Of a DNA stretch of 64,000 nt, positions 26,195-34,359 are shown piece after piece. The notes beneath the pieces are model-generated. The model saw only the letters and a program-made list of their open reading frames with translations, was not told where the DNA came from and ran no database searches. A program made the position numbers and the translations under genes. Origin of the DNA: JAJPJE01 sp963848375 (GTDB taxonomy: Bacteria; Acidobacteriota; Terriglobia; Terriglobales; Acidobacteriaceae); contig CAWKDK010000024.1 in NCBI GenBank assembly GCA_963848375.1, positions 115,680 through 179,679 on the forward strand, in the 5' to 3' direction. Position 1 is the first letter of the stretch; each line of letters opens with the position of its first letter.

Positions 26195-26419
26195 CTAATC
26201 CCGTGACGGAGCCTCCCAGAACGGATTATTCAATCCGGTCTGAGCATACGCAGGCTCCTCTTCCGAACCCTTCCGGCCTTCTTTCGCCTCTTGCATCAAC
26301 GAAGCCAGGGGCCGGGTGGGACAGGAGCAAGGATTCAAGGACGTATATTCAGCGTGACATTTAGGACAGATCACCTTGCCGCCTCCGTATCGGAGATTCA
26401 CCCTTTCGGGTGACTCCAT
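26195..26419 (-). CDS. Small Cys-motif protein, probable zinc ribbon
   Basis: 74 aa with ICPKCHAEYTSLNPCSCP, a C-x2-C ... C-x-C cluster consistent with a small zinc-binding knuckle. The rest is charged and probably disordered. No family recognised. An intrinsic terminator 90 bases downstream supports an independent transcript. Start ATG 26419 (MESPERVNLRYGG). Confidence 0.6.
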   Translation of the reverse strand: MESPERVNLRYGGGKVICPKCHAEYTSLNPCSCPTRPLASLMQEAKEGRKGSEEEPAYAQTGLNNPFWEAPSRD

Positions 26420-26451
26420 TACAATCCGCGATCAAGGTGAAGGGAAATTCA

Positions 26452-26475
26452 AATTTCTGATTTCATAAATCAGAA
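26452..26475 (-). terminator. AT-rich hairpin after LysR gene
   Basis: TTTCTGATTT and AAATCAGAAA pair around a 3-base loop just after the LysR stop at 26479. The stem is AT-rich, so termination strength is uncertain. Confidence 0.5.
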
Positions 26476-26478
26476 AAA

Positions 26479-27420
26479 CTACAAGCCCGAAGCGGGACGG
26501 GCCGGCTTCTCCACTAACGCCGCAACCGCTGCTTTCATCGCAGCTGTCCGGTGCTGAATCAGTTCCACAAATGCTGCGGCGGCTCGCGGCAGGCTTCGAT
26601 CGCGCCGGTACACCAGCCCCAGTTCGCGCGACAAATCCACGTCTTTTAGCGCCACCAGCTTCACTTGTCCGGAGCGCACTTCGTCGCGCGCGAAGCTGGT
26701 ACTGATCAGCGATACGCCCAGTCCGGCCGCCACGAAGCTCTTGATCATGCCCACGCTCGGCAGCTCCATACGCACCTGCAGCTGCGTGTTGTAGGGTCGA
26801 AACAGCTTGTCCAGGATTTGTCGCGTGTAGCCCGTTTTAGGAAAGATAAGCGGTTGTTCTGCCACCAGGCTCACTGGGACCGCCGACAGCTTCGCCAAAG
26901 GATTATTGGCGTCCACCATCAGCATCAGCTTGTCACGGAAAATCGAACGTACCTTCAGGCTGCTCGATTTCACCGGCATCGTCACGATGCCAACGTCGAT
27001 CGATCCGTCTTCGATTCGCTCCAGGATCTTGCGGCTGAAGTTGCGATAGATGCTGAGCTGCACCGCCGGATAGAGCCGCAGGTATTCGGCAAACACGTCT
27101 GGCAGCACGTAGAGACACGTGGCCTCATTCGCACCGATCGCCAGCACGCCGCGCGGAGCAGTTCCCTGGTCGGCCACCGCGCGTTGCGATTCGCGTCGCA
27201 AATTGAGCAGCCGCTGTGCATATTCAAAGAAGACCTCGCCCGCCGGAGTCAATCGCACAGTCTTGCCGCTGCGATCCAGCAGCTTTTCTCCGTACTCGTC
27301 TTCCAGTTGGCGAATCTGCGCGCTCACTGCCGATTGTGACCGGAAAACCTTTTGTCCGGCACGCGAGAAACTTCCTAGCTTGGCAACTTCTATGAAGGTG
27401 GATAACTGGTCAAAGTCCAT
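26479..27420 (-). CDS. LysR-family transcriptional regulator
   Basis: 313 aa. The N-terminal winged helix-turn-helix is canonical (FDQLSTFIEVAKLGSFSRAG, then SQSAVSAQIRQLEDEYGEKL). The effector-binding domain follows (GVLAIGANEATCLYVLPDVF, IDVGIVTMPVKSS, PLIFPKTGYTRQILD). It resembles the CysB/CbbR group. It reads divergently from the patatin gene, with 111 bases between the two starts, so that gene is its most likely target. Confidence 0.92.
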   Translation of the reverse strand: MDFDQLSTFIEVAKLGSFSRAGQKVFRSQSAVSAQIRQLEDEYGEKLLDRSGKTVRLTPAGEVFFEYAQRLLNLRRESQRAVADQGTAPRGVLAIGANEATCLYVLPDVFAEYLRLYPAVQLSIYRNFSRKILERIEDGSIDVGIVTMPVKSSSLKVRSIFRDKLMLMVDANNPLAKLSAVPVSLVAEQPLIFPKTGYTRQILDKLFRPYNTQLQVRMELPSVGMIKSFVAAGLGVSLISTSFARDEVRSGQVKLVALKDVDLSRELGLVYRRDRSLPRAAAAFVELIQHRTAAMKAAVAALVEKPARPASGL

Positions 27421-27531
27421 GGTCAGTCGTGCTCCACACTATAAGCTATCAGTTCCGTCCTACCAAGAGATGTGACGAACCGTTACGTTCGCGATGCCCC
27501 ACTTCGAGAGATAATCCTTGCGGAGAACACC

Positions 27532-29719
27532 ATGCGATCCAAAGCCGTCTGCTTTCTGTTGGCGCTGGGACTCCTGCCCTCCCCGGGAATCGCACAAGAA
27601 ACATCTTTTAAACCTGCTCCGCGAATCGCGCTTGTCCTCGAAGGCGGCGGCGCCCTCGGACTGGCTCACATCGGCGTCATCCGCTGGCTCGAGGAAAACC
27701 ACATCCCCGTGCACTACGTCGCCGGAACCAGCATGGGCGCGCTTGTCGGTGGTCTCTACGCCGCGGGAAATAATCCCACCGAACTGAACCAGATCGTCAG
27801 CGGAATCGATTGGGACCAGGTGCTGAGCGATCAGATTCCCTTCCAGGACCTCTCCTATCGCCGCAAAGAGGACGCCCGCGATTATCCCAACACGCTTCAG
27901 TTCGGACTGGAGCATGGCTTGCGGCTTCCCTCCGGATTCAACGCTGGATATCAGGTCTCACTGATTCTCGATCGCTACATGCTGCCTTATTCCGATATCA
28001 ATAACTTCGACCAACTCCCCATTCCGTTTCGCTGCGTCGCAGTCGATCTCGTCTCTAAGCAGAAGTACGTCTTCAGCGATGGGCCAGTCTCCCAGGCGAT
28101 GCGCGCCTCCATGTCGCTGCCGGGTTTCTTCAGCCCAGTCGTCGACAAGAAGCACATTTTCGTGGATGGCGGCCTGCTCGACAATCTCCCCGTCGATGTC
28201 GGCCGGGAAATGGGTGGCGAACTAATTCTTGCCGTCCATCTTCAGACTAAGCCGACCACGGCCGACCGGAACATCTCTTCCATAGGCGTCCTGTCCGACT
28301 CCATCGACGTGGTGATTGCGGCCAACGAACTCCAAAGCATGCAGAAGGCCGACCTGCTGGTTACCGTCGATGTCTCCGAGTTCACTTCAACGGACTACTA
28401 TGCTGCGCAGAAGTTGATCGCAAAGGGATACGAAGCAGCGCAACAAAAAGCCAACCTCCTGCGCGCCTTCAGCGTGGACGATGTCACGTGGAATCGATAT
28501 ATCACCGAGCGCAATTCCCGCCGCCGCGAAACCATACCGACTCCTGAGTTCGTGGCCGTGCAAGGAGCCACACCCGCGGCCTCGAAGGTTATTCAGACCG
28601 ATCTTTCCAAATTGGCTGGGCAGCCGCTCGATATCGACAAACTCGAAAACGGTCTGACTCAGATCGTTGGCACCGGACGCTTCTCCAAGCTGAATTACGG
28701 TCTGACCGAACAGAACGGACAGCCCGGACTCCTCATCACCGCCGCCCAGAAGGAAGCTCCGATCCTGGTGAATCCGCTGATCGCAATCGACGGATCGCAA
28801 ATCGAGAACGTCCGCTTCGCTCTTGGCGCCCGCCTCACTAAGTTCGGCACCGGCTCGCACGAAACAGAATGGCGCACCGACCTCGCCTTCGGCTCCGAGT
28901 ATGGCATTGCCACCGACTACTTCCGCCCCTTCAAAGGGCTCCCGGGCTGGTTCATCGATCCCGGCGCCATCGCCAACACTTCTCCCTTCGACATTTACAA
29001 CGAGAACAGTCAAATCGCGGCGTATCGTCTACAGAAAGTCTCTGGCTACTTCGACGCCGGATATCAGTTCAGCCGCAGCAGCGAGCTGCGCTTCGGCTAC
29101 CAGTTGGGCTATCTGCGATTGAAAGAGCAGGTCGGATCACCCGTGTTTGGCAATCCAGCAGATCGCCTTGGACAATCTTCCATTCGTTACCGCCTCGATC
29201 TCCTGGACGATCCGGTGGTGCCGCGCAAGGGAGATCGCACTCGACTCAAGTTTCAGCTGGTTCGACTCCTACCTCGGCAGCAACAACGCATTCCCGTCGT
29301 CGGAGATCCTGAGTAGGTTTTACGTGCCCGTCAGCGAACCAGGCAGTATTTTCGGGGGCATTTCCGGCGGCACCGATTTCGGATTCACGCGCACCGGGCT
29401 TCCCTCCTTCAGCCTCGGAGGCCCGGTACGATTAGCCGCTTTTGGTCGCAACGAATTGCTGACGAATCAGTATTTACTGTTACAGGGCGGATACCTTCAG
29501 CAGATTGTGAAGTTCCCGCCCCTCTTAGGAAAGGGGCTGTTCGCTTACGCCGAAGTCGAAGGCGGGCGAGTTACCAATGAGATGAACGAGTCCCCGTGGC
29601 CGGCCGACGGAGTCCTCGGTATGATCGTCCAGACCGCATTCGGACCTGTCATCGTCGGCGGCAGCTACGGCACCACCGGCCACCACAAATTCTTCTTCCA
29701 GGTGGGACGCGTATTTTGA
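27532..29719 (+). pseudogene. Patatin-like phospholipase with outer-membrane barrel, one frameshift
   Basis: A signal peptide (MRSKAVCFLLALGLLPSPGI) is followed by a patatin domain: GGGALGLAHIGVI oxyanion loop, GTSMGALVGGLYAAG (catalytic Ser in GxSxG) and DGGLLDNLPVD (catalytic Asp). A POTRA-like part and a BamA/TamA-type 16-strand barrel follow, as in P. aeruginosa PlpD, a self-exporting type Vd lipase. The first frame ends at 29316, but the barrel clearly continues in another frame (WFDSYLGSNNAFPSSE to FFFQVGRVF, stop 29719). One extra base near 29254-29257 explains it. Restored length is about 729 aa, usual for this architecture. Aromatic C-terminal F fits outer-membrane insertion. Confidence 0.9.
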
Positions 29720-29721
29720 AA

Positions 29722-30360
29722 CTACATCCGAAAATCTGAAATCCCATCCCAGATCAACTGCACTGCCACCGCGAGGATGAGAAAGCCAAAAATACGGTTG
29801 ATGGATCCTGTGGCATTCGGACCAAGCCGCTCCACCAGTGGCCCGCCCAGACGCAAGAAGAGATACACCACCAAACCAAGCGCCGCGATTCCAATGATCA
29901 TGCCCACGTACGCGAGCATGTTCGTGCTGTTGGCCGCCAGCCCCATCACCACGCCAATTGAACCAGGCCCAGCCAGGATCGGCATTGCCATCGGCGTGAA
30001 CGAAATATCTTCCTTCGTGATGGCCTCGTCGCCTTCCGCGTCCGTGATGCGACTCTTGCTCGTCACCATGCCCCACGCCGCATTGGCGACGATCAATCCT
30101 CCCGCGATCCGCAACACCGGCAAGCTGATTCCAAAGAAGCTCAACACGAATCGGCCAACTAAAAGGAAAAACACCAGTATCGCGACGACAAAGAGTGCGA
30201 CCTTCGCCTCTACCATCCGCCGCTCTGAGCGTGAAGATCTCGAAGTCAGCGAAAAGAAGATGGGAACGGCGCCGAACGGATTCACAATCGGAAACAAAGC
30301 AAGAAAAGTGCCGATCGCCGCCGTTGGAAGACCTTTCAGTAACAGATGCTGTATCGGCAC
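29722..30360 (-). CDS. MarC family (UPF0056) inner-membrane protein
   Basis: 212 aa, six transmembrane helices with the MarC signatures ALFPIVNPFGAVPIFFSLT, RIAGGLIVANAAWGM and FTPMAMPILAGPGSIGVVM. No transport substrate is established for the family, and E. coli MarC is not involved in multidrug resistance. Convergent with the patatin gene, only two bases apart. Confidence 0.92.
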   Translation of the reverse strand: MPIQHLLLKGLPTAAIGTFLALFPIVNPFGAVPIFFSLTSRSSRSERRMVEAKVALFVVAILVFFLLVGRFVLSFFGISLPVLRIAGGLIVANAAWGMVTSKSRITDAEGDEAITKEDISFTPMAMPILAGPGSIGVVMGLAANSTNMLAYVGMIIGIAALGLVVYLFLRLGGPLVERLGPNATGSINRIFGFLILAVAVQLIWDGISDFRM

Positions 30361-30505
30361 TCTTCTCCTTTGAAACGCGGCTTTTATGTCCTGTCATCCT
30401 CGAGCGAGCAGCTTTATCGCGAGCGAAGGATCTAGGCGAGCGACCGCGCCGGCGGAGCGAAGCGCAGCCGCAAAAAGCGCGACGCGAGCTTCCTCTTCGT
30501 CCTGC

Positions 30506-31066
30506 CTAGCTCGGCTTCACCACCTGCAGATTGTTCTTCACCGAAAAAATCCCCGGAACTGAATTTGCGCGAATGCCGGCGGTGTTCTTGTCCGTCTCGT
30601 TATCCACCACTCCTTCCAGCGTCACGTGCCCGCCTTTGACGATGATCCGGATCGGCTTGATCACCGGCATGTCGTACTTCTGCAGCGGCGGGAAGCCATA
30701 CACTGCGCGAAACACACGCCGACGTATTTGATTGTCCATCGGCGCCGGTGGCAGAACCTCGATCTGGTTATTGACCGTCTCTACGCCTTCCACCCTCTTC
30801 ACTGCGTTCCCTGCATCCGACTTCACCACAGGATTCGTCACATACCCAATCAACGTGACGTTATATCCCTCGACTTTGTACTGTATGTTGTCAAACACGT
30901 TGTAGTACGGCAGCATCAGCAGTTCGTGCCGTACCTCTTTCGCAATGCGATCGGTATTCATTGCCGGTGCGGCGTGCAATTGTGATTGGTCTTGCGCCAC
31001 CATCTGCGCAATTCCCAGCAGTAAAATTCCGATCGTCAACACAAATCGACTTCTCGCATTTTTCAT
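30506..31066 (-). CDS. Exported protein with two BON domains
   Basis: 186 aa with a signal peptide (FVLTIGILLLGIAQMVAQ). The two BON modules are YKVEGYNVTLIGYVTNPVVK with AGNAVKRVEGVETVNNQIEV, and IIVKGGHVTLEGVVDNETDK with NSVPGIFSVKNNLQV. As in OsmY they likely bind phospholipid or peptidoglycan surfaces in the periplasm. A Tyr/Pro-rich insert (YGFPPLQKYDMPVIKP) separates them. Stand-alone gene; no regulator evident. Confidence 0.88.
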   Translation of the reverse strand: MKNARSRFVLTIGILLLGIAQMVAQDQSQLHAAPAMNTDRIAKEVRHELLMLPYYNVFDNIQYKVEGYNVTLIGYVTNPVVKSDAGNAVKRVEGVETVNNQIEVLPPAPMDNQIRRRVFRAVYGFPPLQKYDMPVIKPIRIIVKGGHVTLEGVVDNETDKNTAGIRANSVPGIFSVKNNLQVVKPS

Positions 31067-31155
31067 GCGTTCCTCCCCAACCTACTCTGGTCAGCAAGGA
31101 TAATCGATGCGGTCACAAATCGTGAACTGGAAGAATAGATTCGAAAATAGTCGTC

Positions 31156-31989
31156 TCAGGGCTTCGGCGGAGGAGGATTAGCGGCTTTCCTGTGGAAGAC
31201 AGCGCGGTCGATATCCGGCCAGAACTCCGAGATAATTCCGCCAGCGCTACCGTATATCAGCGAGATCCCTACGCGGCTCATCGTCAAACCAAAACCGCGA
31301 TCGTTCGAAGGATAGTACAGGTTCGATAATCCACCCGCAGTAAATGCTCCCAGGATGTTCGAGAAATTTACCGTCCTTCCGCCACTGTCCTTGTGTCCAA
31401 CAAATTCCTGTGCGAGCGAGTATCCGATCCGGTATTTGATCGTTCCTTCTCCAGACCTGAAATAACGTGGATCTTCTTTGAGCAGCACTGGGTAGGCGAA
31501 GTTAGCAAAGAATCCGCTTGATGTACTGTCCGCGAAGGCGGCTCCATAACGCTTTGCGTATCCCGCAGCTCCCTGTCCATATTGTGGAAAGTCGTTGTAG
31601 GCCTGGCTGATTCCTGCCTGTATCCCGATTGCCGCCCAATTGAACGGATCAACCGTGCCTTTAACAAAGAGATGGAATTTCTGCCCCGGAGTCAGTGGCG
31701 GGGGATGGTGCCGATTGGTCACTCCAAACATCGGGACCACTCCCAGGATGCGCTGCGATTCCTCGCGCTTCCTGATTTCCTCTTCCGTCTCCGCCTGATT
31801 CGTTCCGCTTTGCGCCGGTTCCGTCTGATTGCTCCCAGCCGTGGGACTTGGGACGGGTGCGCTCTCCTGTTTCTTAGAACTGGGGTCGGGAGATGTGCTG
31901 GACTGTGCAGCCGATGTACTGGAGTGGGCCTCTTGCGCGGTTTGCGCGTTGGCTCGCGAGATTGACGGCAATTGCGGCGAGAATCGCAA
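31156..31989 (-). CDS. Exported protein of unknown function, start unresolved
   Basis: 277 aa as read from TTG 31989. An N-terminal Ser/Pro/Gln-rich linker is followed by a conserved-looking domain (RILGVVPMFGVTNRHHPPPL through FAYPVLLKEDPRYFRSGEGT and YGSAGGIISEFWPD). It looks like an acidobacterial outer-envelope protein, possibly a membrane-associated barrel. The bases upstream of residue ~13 encode a signal-peptide-like run in another frame (LTAVAILAAIAVNLAS), so the true N-terminus may be frameshifted near 31950. No functional assignment. Confidence 0.65.
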   Translation of the reverse strand: MRFSPQLPSISRANAQTAQEAHSSTSAAQSSTSPDPSSKKQESAPVPSPTAGSNQTEPAQSGTNQAETEEEIRKREESQRILGVVPMFGVTNRHHPPPLTPGQKFHLFVKGTVDPFNWAAIGIQAGISQAYNDFPQYGQGAAGYAKRYGAAFADSTSSGFFANFAYPVLLKEDPRYFRSGEGTIKYRIGYSLAQEFVGHKDSGGRTVNFSNILGAFTAGGLSNLYYPSNDRGFGLTMSRVGISLIYGSAGGIISEFWPDIDRAVFHRKAANPPPPKP

Positions 31990-32080
31990 CAGCCGTCAGA
32001 GATCTTACGTGAACAGCATCAACTTACTATAGAGGGCACTCGGCCCAATTCTGCTGCCAACCTACCGAATTTACGTTTCT

Positions 32081-32968
32081 TTACACGACCAGCGCGGCCG
32101 AGGCCCTGCGGCTTGGAAGAGTTTCCGCTGCCGCCAGTACGGACGCGGGTCCCTTACCCGTCTGCCTGGTAAGAGTCATAACCATCAGGCTGGCCAGGAA
32201 CTGCACCGTCGCCACGTCGTGATCGTCAAAGGCGTACGGCTCGGACGAAAGCACCTCGAGAATCCCGAGCACATTCTTCAAATGCACCAGCGGCGCAACC
32301 ACCAGCGACTGGATTCCCAAAGACCGGCAAGCCTGAAGATCAACTACCGGATCGCCCGTCACTTGATCGCATCGCCATGCTTTTCCCGTACGAACTGACA
32401 TCCCGGAGAGACCTCGCTCCAGGCTTACCTGCGCGCCCAGTCCGGGGACGCCCGCTCCCATTGTCGCGTGACATTGCATCTTGCCATCGCTGATCAGCGC
32501 CAGCGCCGAACCCGATGCCCGCGTCAGACCCATCGCCCGATCCAACACCATTCGCACTGACGAATCCAGATGCACCAGCGATCCATTTACGACCCGATAC
32601 TCCAAATCCGGAGTCTGTTCTGCTCGCGCCACCGCCGCAGTACCGTACTCCGCTGAACGAGCGACTAGCCGCGGACCAGGCATCTCCGGTGCCTCCGGCG
32701 ATTCCACCGGAGTCGCAGGCTTGCGTCCAATGGCTCCCGGACCCAGCAATTCCGCCACGACTCGGCGCATCTTCTCGTCCGTGATTACCGTGGCCGTCTC
32801 TTCCGCCAGCAGCGATCCGCCCATGAGCCGTCCCAGGTTCAAGATGGCCTGGCTGCCGCACGCGAAACAATTTGACGTGTTGTTATAGCTGATGAGTTCG
32901 CACTGTACGCAAAAGACAGAATCACTCAATTGCAAAAATGCTACGTCCGATGCACTGCGGAAACCCAT
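32081..32968 (-). CDS. GAF-domain protein with N-terminal zinc knuckle
   Basis: 295 aa. The N-terminus has two Cys pairs (VFCVQCELISYNNTSNCFAC), a likely zinc ribbon. A linker follows, then a GAF domain from about residue 140 (GLTRASGSALALISDGKMQC, LERGLSGMSVRTGKAWRCDQ, LGIQSLVVAPLVHLKNVLGI). A redox or small-molecule sensory role is likely, with no output domain visible. Start ATG 32968 has AGGT upstream. Confidence 0.8.
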   Translation of the reverse strand: MGFRSASDVAFLQLSDSVFCVQCELISYNNTSNCFACGSQAILNLGRLMGGSLLAEETATVITDEKMRRVVAELLGPGAIGRKPATPVESPEAPEMPGPRLVARSAEYGTAAVARAEQTPDLEYRVVNGSLVHLDSSVRMVLDRAMGLTRASGSALALISDGKMQCHATMGAGVPGLGAQVSLERGLSGMSVRTGKAWRCDQVTGDPVVDLQACRSLGIQSLVVAPLVHLKNVLGILEVLSSEPYAFDDHDVATVQFLASLMVMTLTRQTGKGPASVLAAAETLPSRRASAALVV

Positions 32969-33232
32969 GTCTTACCTACCCTGGGAACCTGTGGCGTTCA
33001 CAAAAAAATTTGGGAGCCCTGTTGAGTACAAACAAATTAATTGCTCAGAGTTGCACCACATCAGTAGCAGCATTGGTTCCGGAATTCGATTCTGTGGAAA
33101 ATTCGCGCGCGCATGTGCACTTCATCCGCTTCTTTGCGCAAAAACTTGCAACTGGAAATTCAATCCCGCTTAACACACGTTTCGTACACTTCTGATGTAC
33201 CTTCACAATCCGCCACTCGCGGCTCTCTCTCC

Positions 33233-33637
33233 ATGGAGAAACACTTCCAACTTCGCGGCATTATCGACGAGATACCCGAGACACGCGACCAGATGCTCTC
33301 CTTCATTCGCGAGAGCTGCCACAACGCCCCGCAGGATTACAACCTTCTCGTGGCCGTCCAGGAAGCCCTCGCCAACGCGGTCGTTCACGGCTGCAAGAAC
33401 GATCCCTCGCAGATTGTCCATTGCCGCGTCGAATGCAATGATTCCGCGATTGCGATCACAGTTCGCGATCCAGGCCCCGGTTTTGATCTCCAGTCTCTCC
33501 CCGATCCCACCTCCACGGAAAATGTCGCCGAAGAACACGGCCGCGGAATCTTCCTGCTGCGCTCGCTGATGGACGAAGTTTGCTTCGAAGATGGAGGAAG
33601 GCAGTTGCAGATGCGTAAGCTGAGAAGGCCCGCCTGA
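33233..33637 (+). CDS. Serine-kinase-type anti-sigma regulatory factor (HATPase_c_2)
   Basis: 134 aa with a GHKL ATPase fold of the RsbW/SpoIIAB class: VAVQEALANAVVHGCKN (N box), ITVRDPGPGFDLQSLPDP (G1) and EEHGRGIFLLRSLMDEV (G2). Such proteins phosphorylate anti-anti-sigma factors or bind sigma factors in partner-switching pathways. No STAS-domain partner is adjacent. ATG 33233 is chosen from the family N-terminus; no good RBS is seen. Confidence 0.88.
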   Translation: MEKHFQLRGIIDEIPETRDQMLSFIRESCHNAPQDYNLLVAVQEALANAVVHGCKNDPSQIVHCRVECNDSAIAITVRDPGPGFDLQSLPDPTSTENVAEEHGRGIFLLRSLMDEVCFEDGGRQLQMRKLRRPA

Positions 33638-33719
33638 CGCGGATCTAGATACGAATGATGTGAAAAATACAAAGGGCGCCTTGGCAGACGCCCTCATGTT
33701 CTACAAGATCGATTCTCTT

Positions 33720-34259
33720 CTACTGCAGCGCCTTCTCGACCGCCGCAGTCAACTCGGGCGAGTCTGGCGTCACATTCGGTTCGAAGCGCGCCGCGATCTC
33801 GCCGTTGCGGCTGATCAGGAACTTCGTGAAGTTCCATTTGATTTCGCCGCTGTGCTTCGGGTCGGTCGATGGATCGGTCAGAAACTGGTACAGCGGCGTC
33901 GTATCGTCGCCCTTCACGGAAACCTTCGACATCATCGGAAAGCTCACGTGATACGTGCGCGTGCAGAAAGTTTTGATCTCCTGATTCGTGCCTGGCTCCT
34001 GCGCGCCAAAATTGTTGGCCGGAATCCCGACAATCACCAGGCCGCGATCTTTGTACTTCTCGTACAACGATTCCAGGGCGCTGTACTGCGGCGTGAACCC
34101 GCACTTACTGGCCACGTTCACCAGCAGGATCGCCTTTCCCTTGTAGGCCGCAAGCGGCGCGGGCTGCCCGTCAATCGAACTCAGCGTAAAGTCGTAAACG
34201 TTGTTTGCAGATGCGGAAAGCATAGTGCTCAAGAGTAGCAAAACGGCAAGTTTGTACAC
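33720..34259 (-). CDS. Exported glutathione peroxidase-family thiol peroxidase
   Basis: About 179 aa. A signal peptide (LAVLLLLSTMLSASA) precedes a GPx domain with NVASKCGFTPQY (peroxidatic Cys in place of selenocysteine), PANNFGAQEPG (Gln) and IKWNFTKFLI (Trp/Asn), a complete catalytic set. Most Cys-type bacterial enzymes use thioredoxin. GTG 34259 is preferred because GGAGGG lies five bases upstream. A cytoplasmic paralogue is encoded at 44765. Confidence 0.9.
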   Translation of the reverse strand: MYKLAVLLLLSTMLSASANNVYDFTLSSIDGQPAPLAAYKGKAILLVNVASKCGFTPQYSALESLYEKYKDRGLVIVGIPANNFGAQEPGTNQEIKTFCTRTYHVSFPMMSKVSVKGDDTTPLYQFLTDPSTDPKHSGEIKWNFTKFLISRNGEIAARFEPNVTPDSPELTAAVEKALQ

Positions 34260-34359
34260 GAATCCCTCCAAGTCAGCATATAGACGATCGCGATCCAGCT
34301 AAGTTGCAGGATTTCTATCGCCCCGGCGCAGCGAACATTTCGCGAAAAGCACGCGCGAT

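Noticed and set aside
26146..26200. A hydrophobic minus-strand micro-frame (LSLVVVLLFVFIK) after the small Cys protein gene
   Set aside because: No start codon with a credible ribosome-binding site; too short to judge against chance.
26157..26210. A 16-codon plus-strand frame (MKTNRSTTTRD...) with GGAGGAG upstream
   Set aside because: The Shine-Dalgarno-like sequence is about 15 bases from the ATG, too far, and the peptide has no notable feature.
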